DNA from: Strongylocentrotus purpuratus
Taxonomy: Eukaryota; Echinodermata; Echinoidea; Camarodonta; Strongylocentrotidae
Length of the DNA: 64,000 nucleotides
Assembly: GCF_000002235.5 (NCBI RefSeq)
Contig: NW_022145599.1
Location: 1,824,230-1,888,229, forward strand
Reading direction: 5' to 3'
Part shown: positions 38,101 to 47,522 of the stretch, one piece after another
How positions within the stretch are numbered: position 1 is the stretch's first letter
Layout of the letters: each line of letters begins with the position of its first letter
The notes under the pieces: generated by a model
Seen by the model: the letters and a program-made list of their open reading frames with translations, nothing else
What the model was told of the DNA's origin: nothing
Database searches by the model: none
Program-made: the position numbers and the translations under genes

Positions 38101-41100
38101 AAATTAAAAAAGCCCCAATCCGCAGAAAAAAATGACGCACCCGGGGGGGGGGGGCTTACTAACCGATTGATCAGCCTTGAAGTAATCTGGATCAAAGAAG
38201 AGTCGATCACCATGCGATCTTGTCCCTACTTGAATAAATGACTGGAATTCTGCGCGTTCCTCCTCAATGCTACACAATAAAATACATCAATGAATGCAGT
38301 AGTCAATATTATTGAGAAAACATAATGTCAAAGAGTATCATACACTATTTTAGAGTATCAAGAGTTGAGAGCACTTCGAATGATTTTAAGTTCATTTATT
38401 TCAATCATAAAACCATAACATAATATATATACAAAAGTAACATGAAACAATCGTAATCTTACAATTCTGGATTTAAGAAATTGGAGACTAAAACTTCAAT
38501 GTAAAGACTACAGTGTCAAGATTTTAGAACATTTTAATAACTGCTTCTTTCAGCGACAGAAATCTGGGGCATCTTGCATAAAAAGTTGACCACAACAGTT
38601 GTGTTTTTTTTTAAAAGTAACTCTTGAAAACCATTCGACAGTATTACTGCATTGAAGATTCTGGTTGGTTGAAAGTAATATGTTTGACCTTTGGAGTTGG
38701 GTGTACGTCGATGGAGTAAGTATCATCGGTCAACACTCCATCACTTAACTTATAAATCGCTAGAAAGGTTTCATAAGGAACTTCGGCAAAGCGATGATAA
38801 GTTTAGAACTTTGTCAAACGAGATTCCATGCAGCGCACAAACCATTTATTCGACATTTACGGTTGTGAACGATGTTCCCAAGGTTAAGTTACGAGTTGAA
38901 TTGTTGATTAAAATCATCACCATGAAATAAAATCTTTCTCCCACAACAAAAATTAGATCAGATTTTACTTAAAACAATATTCAGTAAAACAACAACAACA
39001 AAAAACACGCAATTATGAATACCTGCTAGTTGAGGAACGCTCTTATTAATTCAAGCTGATTAAAAAAAAAAATTACCTTTCTGTTATTGCTTTGGACTAT
39101 TCATACAATTTACTTACTTTAGATGACTTCGTCTGCATATTTTGACGCAATTAAGTACAAGCCGAGAAATTCGTCTGAAACGCTCTCGTGCCAATTTCTG
39201 TTGAAAAAAGAAGGCAGAAAAAGGACAAAACAGAGCCATTTTAAAAAAATCAAGTGCACTATTTTCCCTTGAGCTAGTATAACATCATTTAACTATTTAA
39301 GTGAGAATAATATGTTAGATATGACGAGCATCATGATCGACTAAATTAATGGAATGTTTTCATATTCGATGCATTTGTTTCTCGACAAAATTTTAACGGC
39401 CATATAGCAACCGCAGTGACGTTTTCCTTGTACACAATCTTGAACAATTATATCACGGTGATTCAAAAGTTCGACTGCATGCATGTATTTGTAACATTTT
39501 GATATCAGCCTTACCAGTAAGGTCTAATCATGAAAAGCTTACACAGGGAGACAATTTTGAGATTTTCAAATAGATTTAGAAAAGAAAACAATTTTTAAAC
39601 GAAAATGGGAAAAGGGAATAGAAGAGAAGAGAACGATGGAGCGCTGGTAAATGGTTAAAATAGAGCGTTTATAAAATGAAATTCAAACGATTGCGCTAAA
39701 GAATTTTAATTTGTTTAAAGTGCATTTTGTTGACCTTGTACTAAACGTGACATGTTTAAAAATGGCTATAATACCTTACAAATCAGATGAACTGATGAAT
39801 ACTGAAAGAAAATGGACTTGTATATTGATTGGACTTGCATATGATTAACTGAAAGCACTGTACAACTTACCACTGACATCTGATCAGGTACTCTGAGGTT
39901 CAGATCTTCAGGTAATGGTGCCCGTCGTCTGCTCATTGTACTTCTCTTCATTCCTTCAAACGATCCTCGATGACCAGGCAGGATATGTTCTGGTGGGAGA
40001 AGAGATCCTCGTCTGTTATCATCTTCCTCTTCAACCACCTTCGAATCAACGAACAGAGAACCTCTTCTTAGGTTCTTCCTTGCTTGGTATGACATCGTGC
40101 CTTTCGCGTCTTTGAATGTGGTAGCAATGCTGACTCGTCTGTTTTCAAACATCTGCAAGCCTGGCGATGATGTGCCGTCAATAGTTGTGACGCTCTTTGT
40201 GCGTTGACGCGACGCGGTCGTGACTCGGGCACTCCGACTTCGTGACGCTAGAGCTGACGTTGTTGCCAAACTAGCTGATCTGCCTCGTATGTGATTATTA
40301 GTGGCTGGTTTTGATTCCCTTTGTTGTGAATTTCTTCTTTCTTTCAGGTTCATCGCAGATCTGCTTTGACGCTCAACGGAGATGAGAGAAGGACGACGTC
40401 GAATCACGTAGTCGGCAACCATTTCCGACTTCTCTTCTGCTTTTTTCTTCCTCGTCATATTCATGGGATTCGTCACTGAACCTCGGCGTACGGTACGACT
40501 CGCATTAACAGACCGTGCCCCGACAATCTCATCTATCCTGTTCTTTAGTTCTCGCAATGACTCCAATGTCGATAGCGACGAATCAGAATCTGCATCTGAA
40601 TCTGAGTTTGATTTCTCCTCGTCATCACTACCGCAGTCGCCAACATCACTTGATTTCGTTTTAGGAGGTGCACTCTCTCGCCGTAGTTGAATCGCGCTTT
40701 TGGTCCGTTGTCGTCTTAGGACTAATGGTGGTCGTTCTAAAGTCACTGTAGATCGAGGTCTAATGGATGGTCTCCGTTCTTCATCTTTAATTGAATTTCT
40801 TCTCACATTTGCTTGACGTTGGGGTTCATGTGTGTCGGGTTGGTAATGAGAGGGAGCCGAGTCTGCGTAGAATGATGTAATAGACATTCGATGAGGTGCT
40901 GATGCTGCTCTCATACCAACAGTCGGCATCGGCATTCTACCTCCATCGTGGTCATTGACCATGTCGAAGTCTCCTTCCTTGGCTACTGATTGGACAAGTT
41001 TTTCAAGCTTTGATGATCGACGTCGAACCAATGCTGTAACAGGACGATGACGTCTGATAGTGGGGTTGGGATATAATTCATCGTCATCTTCATTAAGAGA

Positions 41101-41151
41101 TTCCTCAATCACAATATTCGTCTCTATCGGTCTGGCAGAATGGCGCATCAT
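23515..41151 (-). CDS. CNBD2: Cyclic nucleotide-binding domain-containing protein 2 (CRIS-like)
   Basis: Seventeen coding exons on minus: 41151-39871, 39197-39118, 38269-38164, 37678-37604, 37184-37096, 36418-36345, 35861-35773, 29144-29061, 28564-28413, 27828-27768, 27190-27085, 26393-26206, 25871-25793, 25384-25287, 24798-24724, 24233-24099, 23661-23515 (TAG). Phases match; 972 aa. The first 427 residues are one Arg/Ser/acid-rich, probably disordered exon. Then come LARERFRRISRLVLNC and FFDPDYFKADQS (CNBD2 family), and a cyclic-nucleotide domain (about 515-625) with FAEYPIRMQ, LRQGHPPHAFYFILSG and the phosphate cassette FGELAILNEAVRAS, keeping Glu599 and Arg608. A second, weaker CNB-like part has GDVLVQDSNQSDWIYIIKSGSC. 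Mammalian CNBD2/CRIS binds cAMP and is needed for sperm function; ligand binding here is inferred from E599/R608. Human CNBD2 (576 aa) lacks a comparable N-terminal extension. The Met at 41151 follows an in-frame stop, but an upstream exon cannot be excluded. Confidence 0.9.
24008..24048. repeat. (GA)n microsatellite
   Basis: About 20 GA units within a purine-rich tract (23930-24065) in a CNBD2 intron, next to exon 24099-24233. Confidence 0.95.
25604..25657. repeat. (TA)n microsatellite
   Basis: An uninterrupted TA run of about 27 units in a CNBD2 intron. Confidence 0.95.
26511..26834. mobile_element. MITE with AGGCCTAA inverted ends, copy 1
   Basis: 324 bp in the CNBD2 intron between exons at 27085 and 26393. 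The ends AGGCCTAAAAA...TGTTGTATTGCCCTT and AAGGGCAGTACAACAT...TTTAGGCCT are inverted over about 33 bp. GCCGACC/GGTCGGTC and TTTGGGCTGATATTTCTCAG mark the interior. A second copy is at 62174-62418. Confidence 0.72.
27241..27480. mobile_element. GCGTACGCAG-ended MITE with ATAGAAT duplication
   Basis: Ends CAGGCGCGTACGCAG (27242) and CTGCGTACGCTTCTG (to 27478) are inverted. ATAGAAT flanks both sides (27234-27240, 27481-27487). The interior holds C/G homopolymers. It is hAT-like by its CAG...CTG ends and a 7-8-bp duplication. It lies in the CNBD2 intron between 27768 and 27190. Confidence 0.65.
28060..28270. mobile_element. Second GCGTACGCAG element, right end lost
   Basis: Starts ATCAGGCGCGTACGCAGG, then a G-run, CCCCCT...TGTGTGT and TTTGGAGGA-type sequence as in the 27241 copy. 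The matching right end is not found, so it is truncated or diverged. It is preceded by a GGTGATGATGGTG repeat. Confidence 0.5.
30417..31202 (+). CDS. LINE ORF1 protein (coiled coil + RNA-binding)
   Basis: 261 aa from the first ATG of the open frame (MMGEPPTTT). A long heptad-rich coiled coil (about residues 33-95, SLVQDSIDKKISRLQETIEI onward) is followed by an RRM-like region with YSRRNCLRFFGCPERKG, DIERSHRVG, IIVKFKSYRKRQEIILNRR and EDLTAKNQKLLAMAK, typical of L1/CR1-type ORF1p. Such proteins trimerise, coat the element's RNA and act as chaperones. No stop interrupts it. It has no CCHC knuckle. It precedes ORF2 by 435 bp and is in a different frame. Confidence 0.85.
   Translation: MMGEPPTTTRARSTSMKENTVLIEEVIKDIMHNKNFLSLVQDSIDKKISRLQETIEIQEADIMDLQTRNTAKDKEIDDLKKKVNEHTDRLKAVSVNINAQEQYSRRNCLRFFGCPERKGESTDSIVMKMVNDILKVNLTVDDIERSHRVGMPGEPLPEPAPGAIEDPTAPTKTYRGIIVKFKSYRKRQEIILNRRKLKGRKRAIVEDLTAKNQKLLAMAKGHPHVEAAWSNDGRIIALLSGKDHKKKLIRNEDDLKSLPNE
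31638..34637 (+). CDS. LINE ORF2: APE-like endonuclease and reverse transcriptase
   Basis: An uninterrupted 999-aa polyprotein. The endonuclease comes first: [11 protein letters not shown], the catalytic Glu in [33 protein letters not shown] and LTDHLPIF (the usual SDH is TDH here). The reverse transcriptase has [70 protein letters not shown] and the active-site YADD at residues 719-722, then [13 protein letters not shown]. The C-terminus ([23 protein letters not shown]) is the CR1/Jockey-type tail. All catalytic motifs are present, so activity is possible, though unproven. Confidence 0.93.
   Translation: [999 protein letters not shown]
34711..34754. repeat. T-run/G-run pair in LINE 3' UTR
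   Basis: TTG repeats, about 26 T, then about 17 G. The same T-then-G arrangement occurs at 56684-56744 and 45290-45311. Lengths may be affected by assembly. Confidence 0.8.
36540..36715. repeat. CT-rich tract in CNBD2 intron
   Basis: Imperfect TCTC/CCCT repeats, about 175 bp, almost pure pyrimidine on plus. It lies about 120 bp upstream (in gene orientation) of exon 36345-36418, where it may add to the pyrimidine environment. Confidence 0.85.
36790..37075. repeat. GAT trinucleotide repeat with pyrimidine/purine inverted arms
   Basis: GATGATG runs interrupted by GGTAAT (36905-37075). Before them, CTTTTTCTTCTTCTTTATC is followed directly by its near-inverse GATAAAGAAGAAGAAAAG (about 36864-36903). 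Open frames across it are simple-repeat artefacts. Confidence 0.9.
37215..37313 (-). mobile_element. ATT-tailed SINE-like repeat, inverted copy
   Basis: Reverse complement of the 12972-13076 repeat with only a few differences. It starts with (AAT)n and ATTTATAATGCGCCATGTC and ends GTATAATTGTGGGC. In a CNBD2 intron, just upstream of exon 37096-37184. Confidence 0.7.
37981..38155. mobile_element. G-run-flanked inverted repeat with telomere-like core
   Basis: In a CNBD2 intron. ACCCGGGGG runs occur on both sides (37979 and 38139). GTTATTATTTTTCGGCGG...GATTGGGG is loosely inverted against CCCCAATCCGCAGAAAAAAATGACG. The centre has AGGGTT x3 (38057-38076). Boundaries are uncertain. Confidence 0.4.
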
Positions 41152-42051
41152 CTTGAATTATTTATTGCATTTAATTTTCAAAAAGTTTACCTTAGTTTTC
41201 TGTTATCTAGAACCTTCGCTCTATCTCTCGATGAACCCAATGCTATGTCCATTGTGATGACGGGAATCCCGTCTTACAACGATAACACTTTTTAATGTAT
41301 CGAGCGATGGAGTGTGTTTTTCTCTGAAAAGGAGTATGACAAGAAATATAAATCACTATTGCACCCAATTTATGATTAATTTTGTGAAAGACGTGAGAAT
41401 GAAAAGATATTTAAACAATATATTCCAAATATAATCATATCCAGCGTAATGATCATCATGATCTGCATTGTAGATGAGACATCATGGATCCTAAATTCAT
41501 CATCTTTTCACGTGCTTGAATTGTAGGTGGGTTTGTTGCTTAAGATATTTTGTATAAAACATAAAAACGGATGTAATAATGCCTATTTATATTCTAATCC
41601 AATCAATATATCTTGGTTTATATCCTTTTCAATAATAGTTATGCCATTTTGGATGTGTAAGAGCTTTATTTGCCCTGTATAACTTCTAGAATATTAAGTT
41701 CTGAATCCATTATAAATTGTTACGTTATAAATGATTTTCAAAAAATGCAAATGATCTCATAAAGTTGAAAAATATCTTACACTCGAATAATCGTAAGAAA
41801 TTCATAATCATCATTTGAGAGAATTATAATTTAATCAACCTTTACTCACATGATACTTGAGATCCTGTATATAAACCTTGCAGTTCCAGTAAATTACTAT
41901 GATGACCAGTCCTTGAAGTTAACGGTTAATGCCAACTTTTAAATTTAAAATAGATTAATTCCCGATCATAACGTTAATGAGGGGAAGCAAGATCACAGGT
42001 GCATCGCGTAACATATAGAATATAACACTCTCTTCAAACAAGCACTCCTAG

Positions 42052-42324
42052 TTACAAGCCATACAAAGAACCACCAGTACATACTACTTGGTTCCTTTCT
42101 TCTCGACCAACAGCACAAATCGAGAAAGTATATTTGTCGATCTGATTCTTTGCCAAAGGATTTTCAATAAAACACTTTAGATTTGGAGTAGAGACGAGTG
42201 AAAGCGTTGAGCATGGATTGTTTGTCTTTACTTTACTTCTTAAATCTGGGCTAGAGGCCAAACAAGGGAAAGGTTGAAAAGGAAGACGTAGTCGTGTCAA
42301 TAAAAGAAGAAGCCCCATCATCAC
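42052..42324 (-). CDS. Unassigned ORF, possible secreted-protein exon
   Basis: 90 codons on minus starting ATGATGATG-like just after an acceptor-like TTTTGTCATTCAG. The N-terminus is hydrophobic (GLLLLLTRLRLPF...), followed by CSTLSLVSTPNLKCFIENPL and YTFSICAVGREERNQVVC, with four Cys. The spacing faintly recalls mannose-6-phosphate-receptor-homology repeats. There is no second exon that I can join. It lies between the CNBD2 and GST starts, so it may equally be chance or a 5' UTR exon. Confidence 0.22.
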   Translation of the reverse strand: MMMGLLLLLTRLRLPFQPFPCLASSPDLRSKVKTNNPCSTLSLVSTPNLKCFIENPLAKNQIDKYTFSICAVGREERNQVVCTGGSLYGL

Positions 42325-42524
42325 CTGAATGACAAAAGGACGCTGGCCTAGAAGGGGAGTTCGGGAGCACTATACGCTTATACTTTTCTGTCATCTAAGT
42401 ATAAGTTTTAAGCTCAGGTGATACTTTAGAAAAGACGATATCCAAGTATTTTGGACAACCAAAGAAGTTTAGCAAGAGATATGTTTAATCGCGAATGCGA
42501 TTATTTCTCTCTATAGCATATCCA

Positions 42525-42528
42525 ACTT

Positions 42529-42610
<82 letters not shown>

Positions 42611-42655
42611 ACCATCTGTCAGACTATCTGTCTCTCTTTCTCTCTCTCTCTCTGA
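42525..42655. repeat. (CT)n microsatellite upstream of GST
   Basis: TCTCTC runs broken by TTTC, about 130 bp, between the CNBD2 and GST start codons. Confidence 0.95.
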
Positions 42656-43410
42656 TTTCTCGACCTTCCTTTCTCCCTTAGTTCTGTTTATATATCTTGT
42701 CCCCACTAGAACTTCACTTTACATTCATGTCTATCCGTCTATGAAACCATGCAGGTTATAAAGGAGCATCTTCCGATGCTATATGATATATATTTTTAAT
42801 AAAACGGTATCTCTTTTTATTTAATTTTCTTATTTGGTATTATCTCTCACCAACCACATTCACTTGGGTAATATCCAGATAAATGTGAAAATATGTGAAA
42901 TATACCCTGAAGAAAAACTGCCACTTACCAAATTATTTGTATCAATTTGTCTTGAAACAAAAGGAGGATTGAGGGAAAGGGGGCGGTCGGCCGCGGGGGG
43001 AGGGGTGCGTCAACTAAATACGCCTGTGATGTGTAAAGCAATCAAACAATAAACATGTATCGCTGTAACTCTTAAACCCGAGTTTCAAAATCTCAACAAA
43101 GAAAAGAAGCATAAGATAATGATTGGTTATTTGATTTTTTTTTCTTCCACCCATGAATATGTCATACTGTTCCCTCCTTGGTGTATGCATCTTGGATCTA
43201 AACTAAACATGACCTTATTTGTAGCTGTTAGTAAGGTGTAGTTTGACCTGCCGATCAAAGTACACCTTCGACCAGCTTTCAAGAAAAATTTTCGATCATA
43301 TCTCAGTCATTCCACCCAGCTCGCATTCGAAAACACGTAATTGTTCTGATTTCATATGATTTGAATATATTATAATTATTACTCGTTACTGTATATCCAT
43401 ACCGTTCATC

Positions 43411-46400
43411 ATGCCGTCGTATAAGCTGATATACTTTCCAGATCGATTTCGGACCGAGGTATGTCGTCTGCTCTTCGTGCTCGCCGAAGTCGAGTTCGAT
43501 GACCACCGTGTGGACTATATGGAATGGTCGACGAAGTTGAAGAAATGCTCGAGTAAGTCCAGGACAGAAAATTTCATGTACAAACCTTATCAACTTTAGA
43601 CTCACTGTGAACTATCAGGCGAAATGATCAGAAATGGTTCTGCACCTTTATAGAGGCTAATTTAAACAAGAATCCGAGCACAATCATTATATTCCTCAAA
43701 TTAGAAGCGTAACATCTAAAAATTTGAACGCAGTGCCCTTCTAGTATACTAAAAAAATAATTGGTCTCGAATATCTTATCTCGGTGTTTTGTCTTTGTAA
43801 AGTCTCGTATTTCACTCGTCGTTTACCATGTAGGCTTTATCCGCCTACCATACTGTTTACGTTTGTGTAAAACAGACATTATATCAATACGTTAATCACT
43901 GTCTCGTTACCTAATTACAATCACATAAATAAATAGACGAACAAACGAATTATTTATATGGGAGTTAAAGCCTCTTAGGCTGATAAGAAATTGGAGTTTA
44001 CCTTATAAATGGGTACACAGATGTAGAAGCATAGTGATATTGACTCTAATTGTATAATCAACCTATTAAGGTCGGAGGTAATGTCACGTTACGTCATCAA
44101 CTTCCAAACATAATAGAATTGACAGCCATGCAATGCTTCACAAATAAATAATATTGTAGCGTCAGGTTGATTTATTTTCTCTGTCTATTTTGTACAGCGC
44201 TATGTATCGAAAAAACTTAATCATGCTAGCAATGCAATACCAGCATAATCCACATCATAATTAATGTGGATTTTATATGGTGGTGATCGAATGAAAGATA
44301 ATATAATATGATAGGACAACAGTACCCCAGGACAATTACCCCCTAGGATAGTTGTCCCGGTGTAGTTGTCGTAGAGGATGGTTTTCGTGGTAGTTGTCCA
44401 GGGGTTAGTTGTCCGGGGGTAGTTGTCCTAGGGGGTAGTTGTCTGGGGGGTATATCCTAGGGGGTAGTCTTAGGGGGTATAGTTGGCTGGGGGTGGTTAT
44501 CCGGGTGTGGATGTCCAGGGGGTATATGTCCTAGAACCGATATTTGCATCTTAGCAGTAATTATTGATCAATATGCAATGGTTGCATGCATGTATCATGG
44601 CAATTTTTGGTTTTTATAAACACCTATTTATATCAACAGATGCTCCTTACGGTGATTTACCAATCTTAGAGATTGAGAGCGAGGAAGGAAAGATTATTCT
44701 CCCTCAGAGTCGAGCCATTCAACGGTATTTGGCAAAGGAATTTGGTGAGTTCATATTCAGCCTAGCTTGGTCATATTCTGGATTTCCTTTCGTTTGTTTG
44801 ATCATATACATCTAGACATGTTCGTAGGGAGGGTTATTATCATCAAAGAGGGATGGGGCTTAGAATCTAAGGAATACGAAGATTACCGGTATGTTTTCGC
44901 TATTGAAAAGGGAGCACGTGCCCTTATTATCTATACCGTATACTTCACCTCGACGTTCAATATCATTTTTTGTCTCGCAGTATTTAACTTTCATTGATGC
45001 ATTTTCCTAATTGTGTAATTTCCTTCTGTACACTGATACCTTTTTATTCTGATTATCCTTACATTAAGATTTCCTCAACCCCCCTCCTTCCCCCTCTTCC
45101 TAGATATTACTTCATTTCATGAACAACTACAACTTATGGAGCTGTAAGATACAATTTATCTCTCACCATCACGTCTAGCGAGGGGCGGATCCAGCCGCCG
45201 GCAGGGGAGGGGGCCAAAATATTAAGTGGCGAAACAGCCAGCCAGTGAATAAGCGCGGGGGGGGGGGGGGGGTATAAAGGCTCAGTGTTTTTTTTTTTTG
45301 GGGGGGGGGGGTGGGTATGAGCACTACAACGTTGCACATTTCACAGAGTGTAACTGATTAGATTTCTTGCTTTCCTTTTGCAAGGTCTATATGGAGAGTC
45401 AAACGATGAGTCTGTGATCATCGATGTAGTAACAGAATGCTGGGATGAATTCCTAGACGCAGCAGCTAAGATTATGTTTGAAGAAGAACAAACCAAGAAG
45501 GTAAGCGTGCTATCATAATAGCTCGTAAAAATGACAATTCTTCCCATCCCAATTTTAGTCCAATGATCAGCTTGTACAATGCCAATTTGCATATATCCGT
45601 TTGGTTAAAAAAAAAAATCAATTTGATTAAAAAAAAAAAAAAAAAAACGCAAACAATCAACAACAAAAAAGGAAGACAAAAAAGGGGAGAGGGGAGCTTT
45701 ATCACAAGACCCAGGTCAGGATCTTGCACAAAATATTACGTTTCAACTCAACTAAAAAAAAAATAGAAAAAAGACAAATTGAGGGAAGTCCCCGAATAGG
45801 CGACTCTGATTGGTTGAAAGTTGAGTTGCGCTTAATTTTAGAGTTGCTTTTAATGGAAACGCTTTATGTAAGAGACTTCAGACGTATAATGGTCAATAGC
45901 CAAATTACAGCTTAAAATAGCCTAAACTAATCTGACTATTTGTTAAATGAGAGTTGGACAATCTGGTGATGAGATCGCTTTATACAAATAGTATGTAGGC
46001 AATCACATCAGACTAGTTGGATAGTCTTTCTCAACGATTAACTATGCAAGGGGCGCGGTGCTTAAATGCAGGCACGTGGCCATGCAGCGCAAGAAGTCTT
46101 TCTGTCAAATGACTCACCGAATGTCTTATTTTAAAGATTTTTCAGACATTTAATTTTTAATTCCCCTTCAATCCTTGCTTTCACTTTAATAGGAGCAACT
46201 GAGGCAATCGTTTTTGCAAGGAACTGGTCCACGTTTACTAAGCTATCTAGAAAGCCTGTTAAAAAACAACACTGAATTTGTTATTGGTCAGAAGGTATGT
46301 ATGATTCAAATAATTTCTTACACTGTTTTGTTTTAATGACTGCTAAGAAAGCATTATTTTGCTCGTAACTAAGCAACGAGTTGATTGGTGGCTTTAAGTC

Positions 46401-47145
46401 CTCTCGTAGGGACTTGGTAATAAGGATTAATGTCTTACCAACTGAGGGCACTCACAAGCTCACCGACTTGGTTTCGAACCCGGGACCTCCCGGCTACGAG
46501 ACCACTGCTCTATACCACTGAGCCCCTGTGCATCTCTCTCTCCCTCTCTCTTACACTTTCTTCCTCTATTTTCTATATTTCTCCTTTTCTCTACCCCAAC
46601 CCCCTCCCACCAACTATATCAAGTTCGTCGCCTCCCTCTTCCCTATCAAACAAATTAATTTCCTTCTATAATTAAATAAATTGTAAAAGATTTTATTTCA
46701 AGTTTAAAAAAGGGGGAAAATCAGCACGTTCAAAGGTATTACAATCATCTAACTACCGATCCCAAGTCTCTTTCCTTCTTCTTTCAAAACAAAAAGTTGA
46801 ACGTTCCCCTCCAGATCCGATCTCGGTCTCTCACCTTCTTCCTTTCATTCATACTTTTTGATTAAAATAAGTCAATGTATACCAAACAAAACAAAATGGT
46901 TATTACCTGGTCTAATCGTAATTTATATATATATATATTATATCCCCGCGTCCTAATCTCTTTCTGTCATTGTCTAGGCATCGTTAGCTGATGTGGCGAC
47001 CTTCAACTATATAGACGTGGTGAAAGACTGGGTTGGTGAAGAGCTCTTCTCCTCTTATCCTAAACTACTAGCTATCAGAGATAATATAAGCAAGATAGAG
47101 AGCATAGCAGCTTATCTTGCAGGCAGACCTAAGTGTCTGTACTAG
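43411..47145 (+). CDS. Sigma-class glutathione S-transferase (prostaglandin D synthase-like)
   Basis: Cytosolic enzyme conjugating glutathione to electrophiles; sigma-class members can also isomerise prostaglandin H. Five coding exons: 43411-43552, 44640-44744, 45385-45500, 46193-46294, 46978-47145 (TAG). All phases agree; 210 aa, the usual size. The N-terminal thioredoxin-like half has the catalytic Tyr8 in MPSYKLIYF, then the FRTEVCRLLF stretch, where most sigma GSTs have GRAExxR (the Gly is Phe here, the Arg is kept). NAPYGDLPILE contains the cis-Pro (Pro55), and LPQSRAIQRYLAKEFG has Gln70/Ser71 contacting glutathione. The all-alpha half has LYGESNDESVIIDVV, FVIGQKASLADVATF (N-capping box with Asp) and ends GRPKCLY. 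It is head-to-head with CNBD2, with 2.3 kb between start codons. Intron 1 holds a GT-rich minisatellite. The exact subclass (HPGDS-like or general sigma) cannot be settled by eye. Confidence 0.93.
44310..44535. repeat. GGGGGTAGTTGTCC minisatellite in GST intron 1
   Basis: About 14 imperfect copies of a ~14-16-bp unit (GTAGTTGTCCNGGGG), starting after CCAGGACAATTACCCCC, which is its inverse. The array ends about 100 bp before GST exon 2. Confidence 0.8.
45179..45320. mobile_element. Fragment with hAT-like end GAGGGGCGGATCCAG
   Basis: In GST intron 2. Starts GAGGGGCGGATCCAGCCG, runs through GGGGGCCAAAATATT and CCAGTGAATAAGCGC, and ends in long G and T runs. GGGGCGGATCCAG is a common hAT MITE end; no matching right end is seen, so the element is probably decayed. 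Confidence 0.4.
46393..46530 (-). mobile_element. tRNA-derived SINE head in GST intron 4
   Basis: Read on minus: GGGGCTCAGTGGTATAGAGC (A box) and GGTCCCGGGTTCGAAACC (B box), followed by GTGAGTGCCCTCAGTTGGTAAGAC. A pyrimidine tract borders its head. It is not a functional tRNA because no CCA-ready acceptor stem is seen. Confidence 0.6.
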
Positions 47146-47334
47146 TTTACAAAATGAGTTCAAGCGTATAATTTGAGAGGTTTTTACTGCGCATTATCCT
47201 GTGGTAATACTCGTACTTTGGCTAGATTCCATTTAGAAATGACAACGCACAAAGGTTGGGTATTTGTTTCTTTATAAAAATAAATATATCAAGTACGCCA
47301 AAAAAAATATCAATCGAAAGTAACATAAACTATC

Positions 47335-47455
47335 CTATGGGGCGTTACAGGAAAGTTGCAATCAATTGCAAATCCCCCAAATCAAGTGTAAGTCTTGCAA
47401 TTAGTTGCAAATTTGCAGTTGATCACCACTCAACTTTTTGCAACGCCCCATTAGT
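47335..47455. mobile_element. Related MITE with ATGGGGCGTT inverted ends
   Basis: TATGGGGCGTTACAGGAAAG at the left and TTTTTGCAACGCCCCATTAG at the right are inverted. The interior CAATTGCAAAT/TTTGCAGTTG resembles the 48495 element. A half copy (TAGTGGGGCGTTGCAAAT) follows at about 47605. It sits just downstream of the GST stop. Confidence 0.55.
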
Positions 47456-47458
47456 AAA

Positions 47459-47460
<2 letters not shown>

Positions 47461-47518
<58 letters not shown>

Positions 47519-47522
47519 GGGG
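47461..47522. repeat. (AG)n followed by a G run
   Basis: About 24 AG units followed by about 14 G in the GST downstream region. Confidence 0.95.

Larger units (their letters stand above)
41152..43410. other. Intergenic: CNBD2/GST divergent region
   Basis: 2.26 kb between start codons. It contains the unassigned ORF at 42052-42324 and the CT tract at 42525-42655. The rest is AT-rich with no clear promoter motif. Confidence 0.6.

Noticed and set aside
42495-42761. Ser/Leu-rich open frames over the CT tract (also 2343-2588 and 36449-36755)
   Set aside because: Artefacts of CT/GA microsatellites read in any frame.
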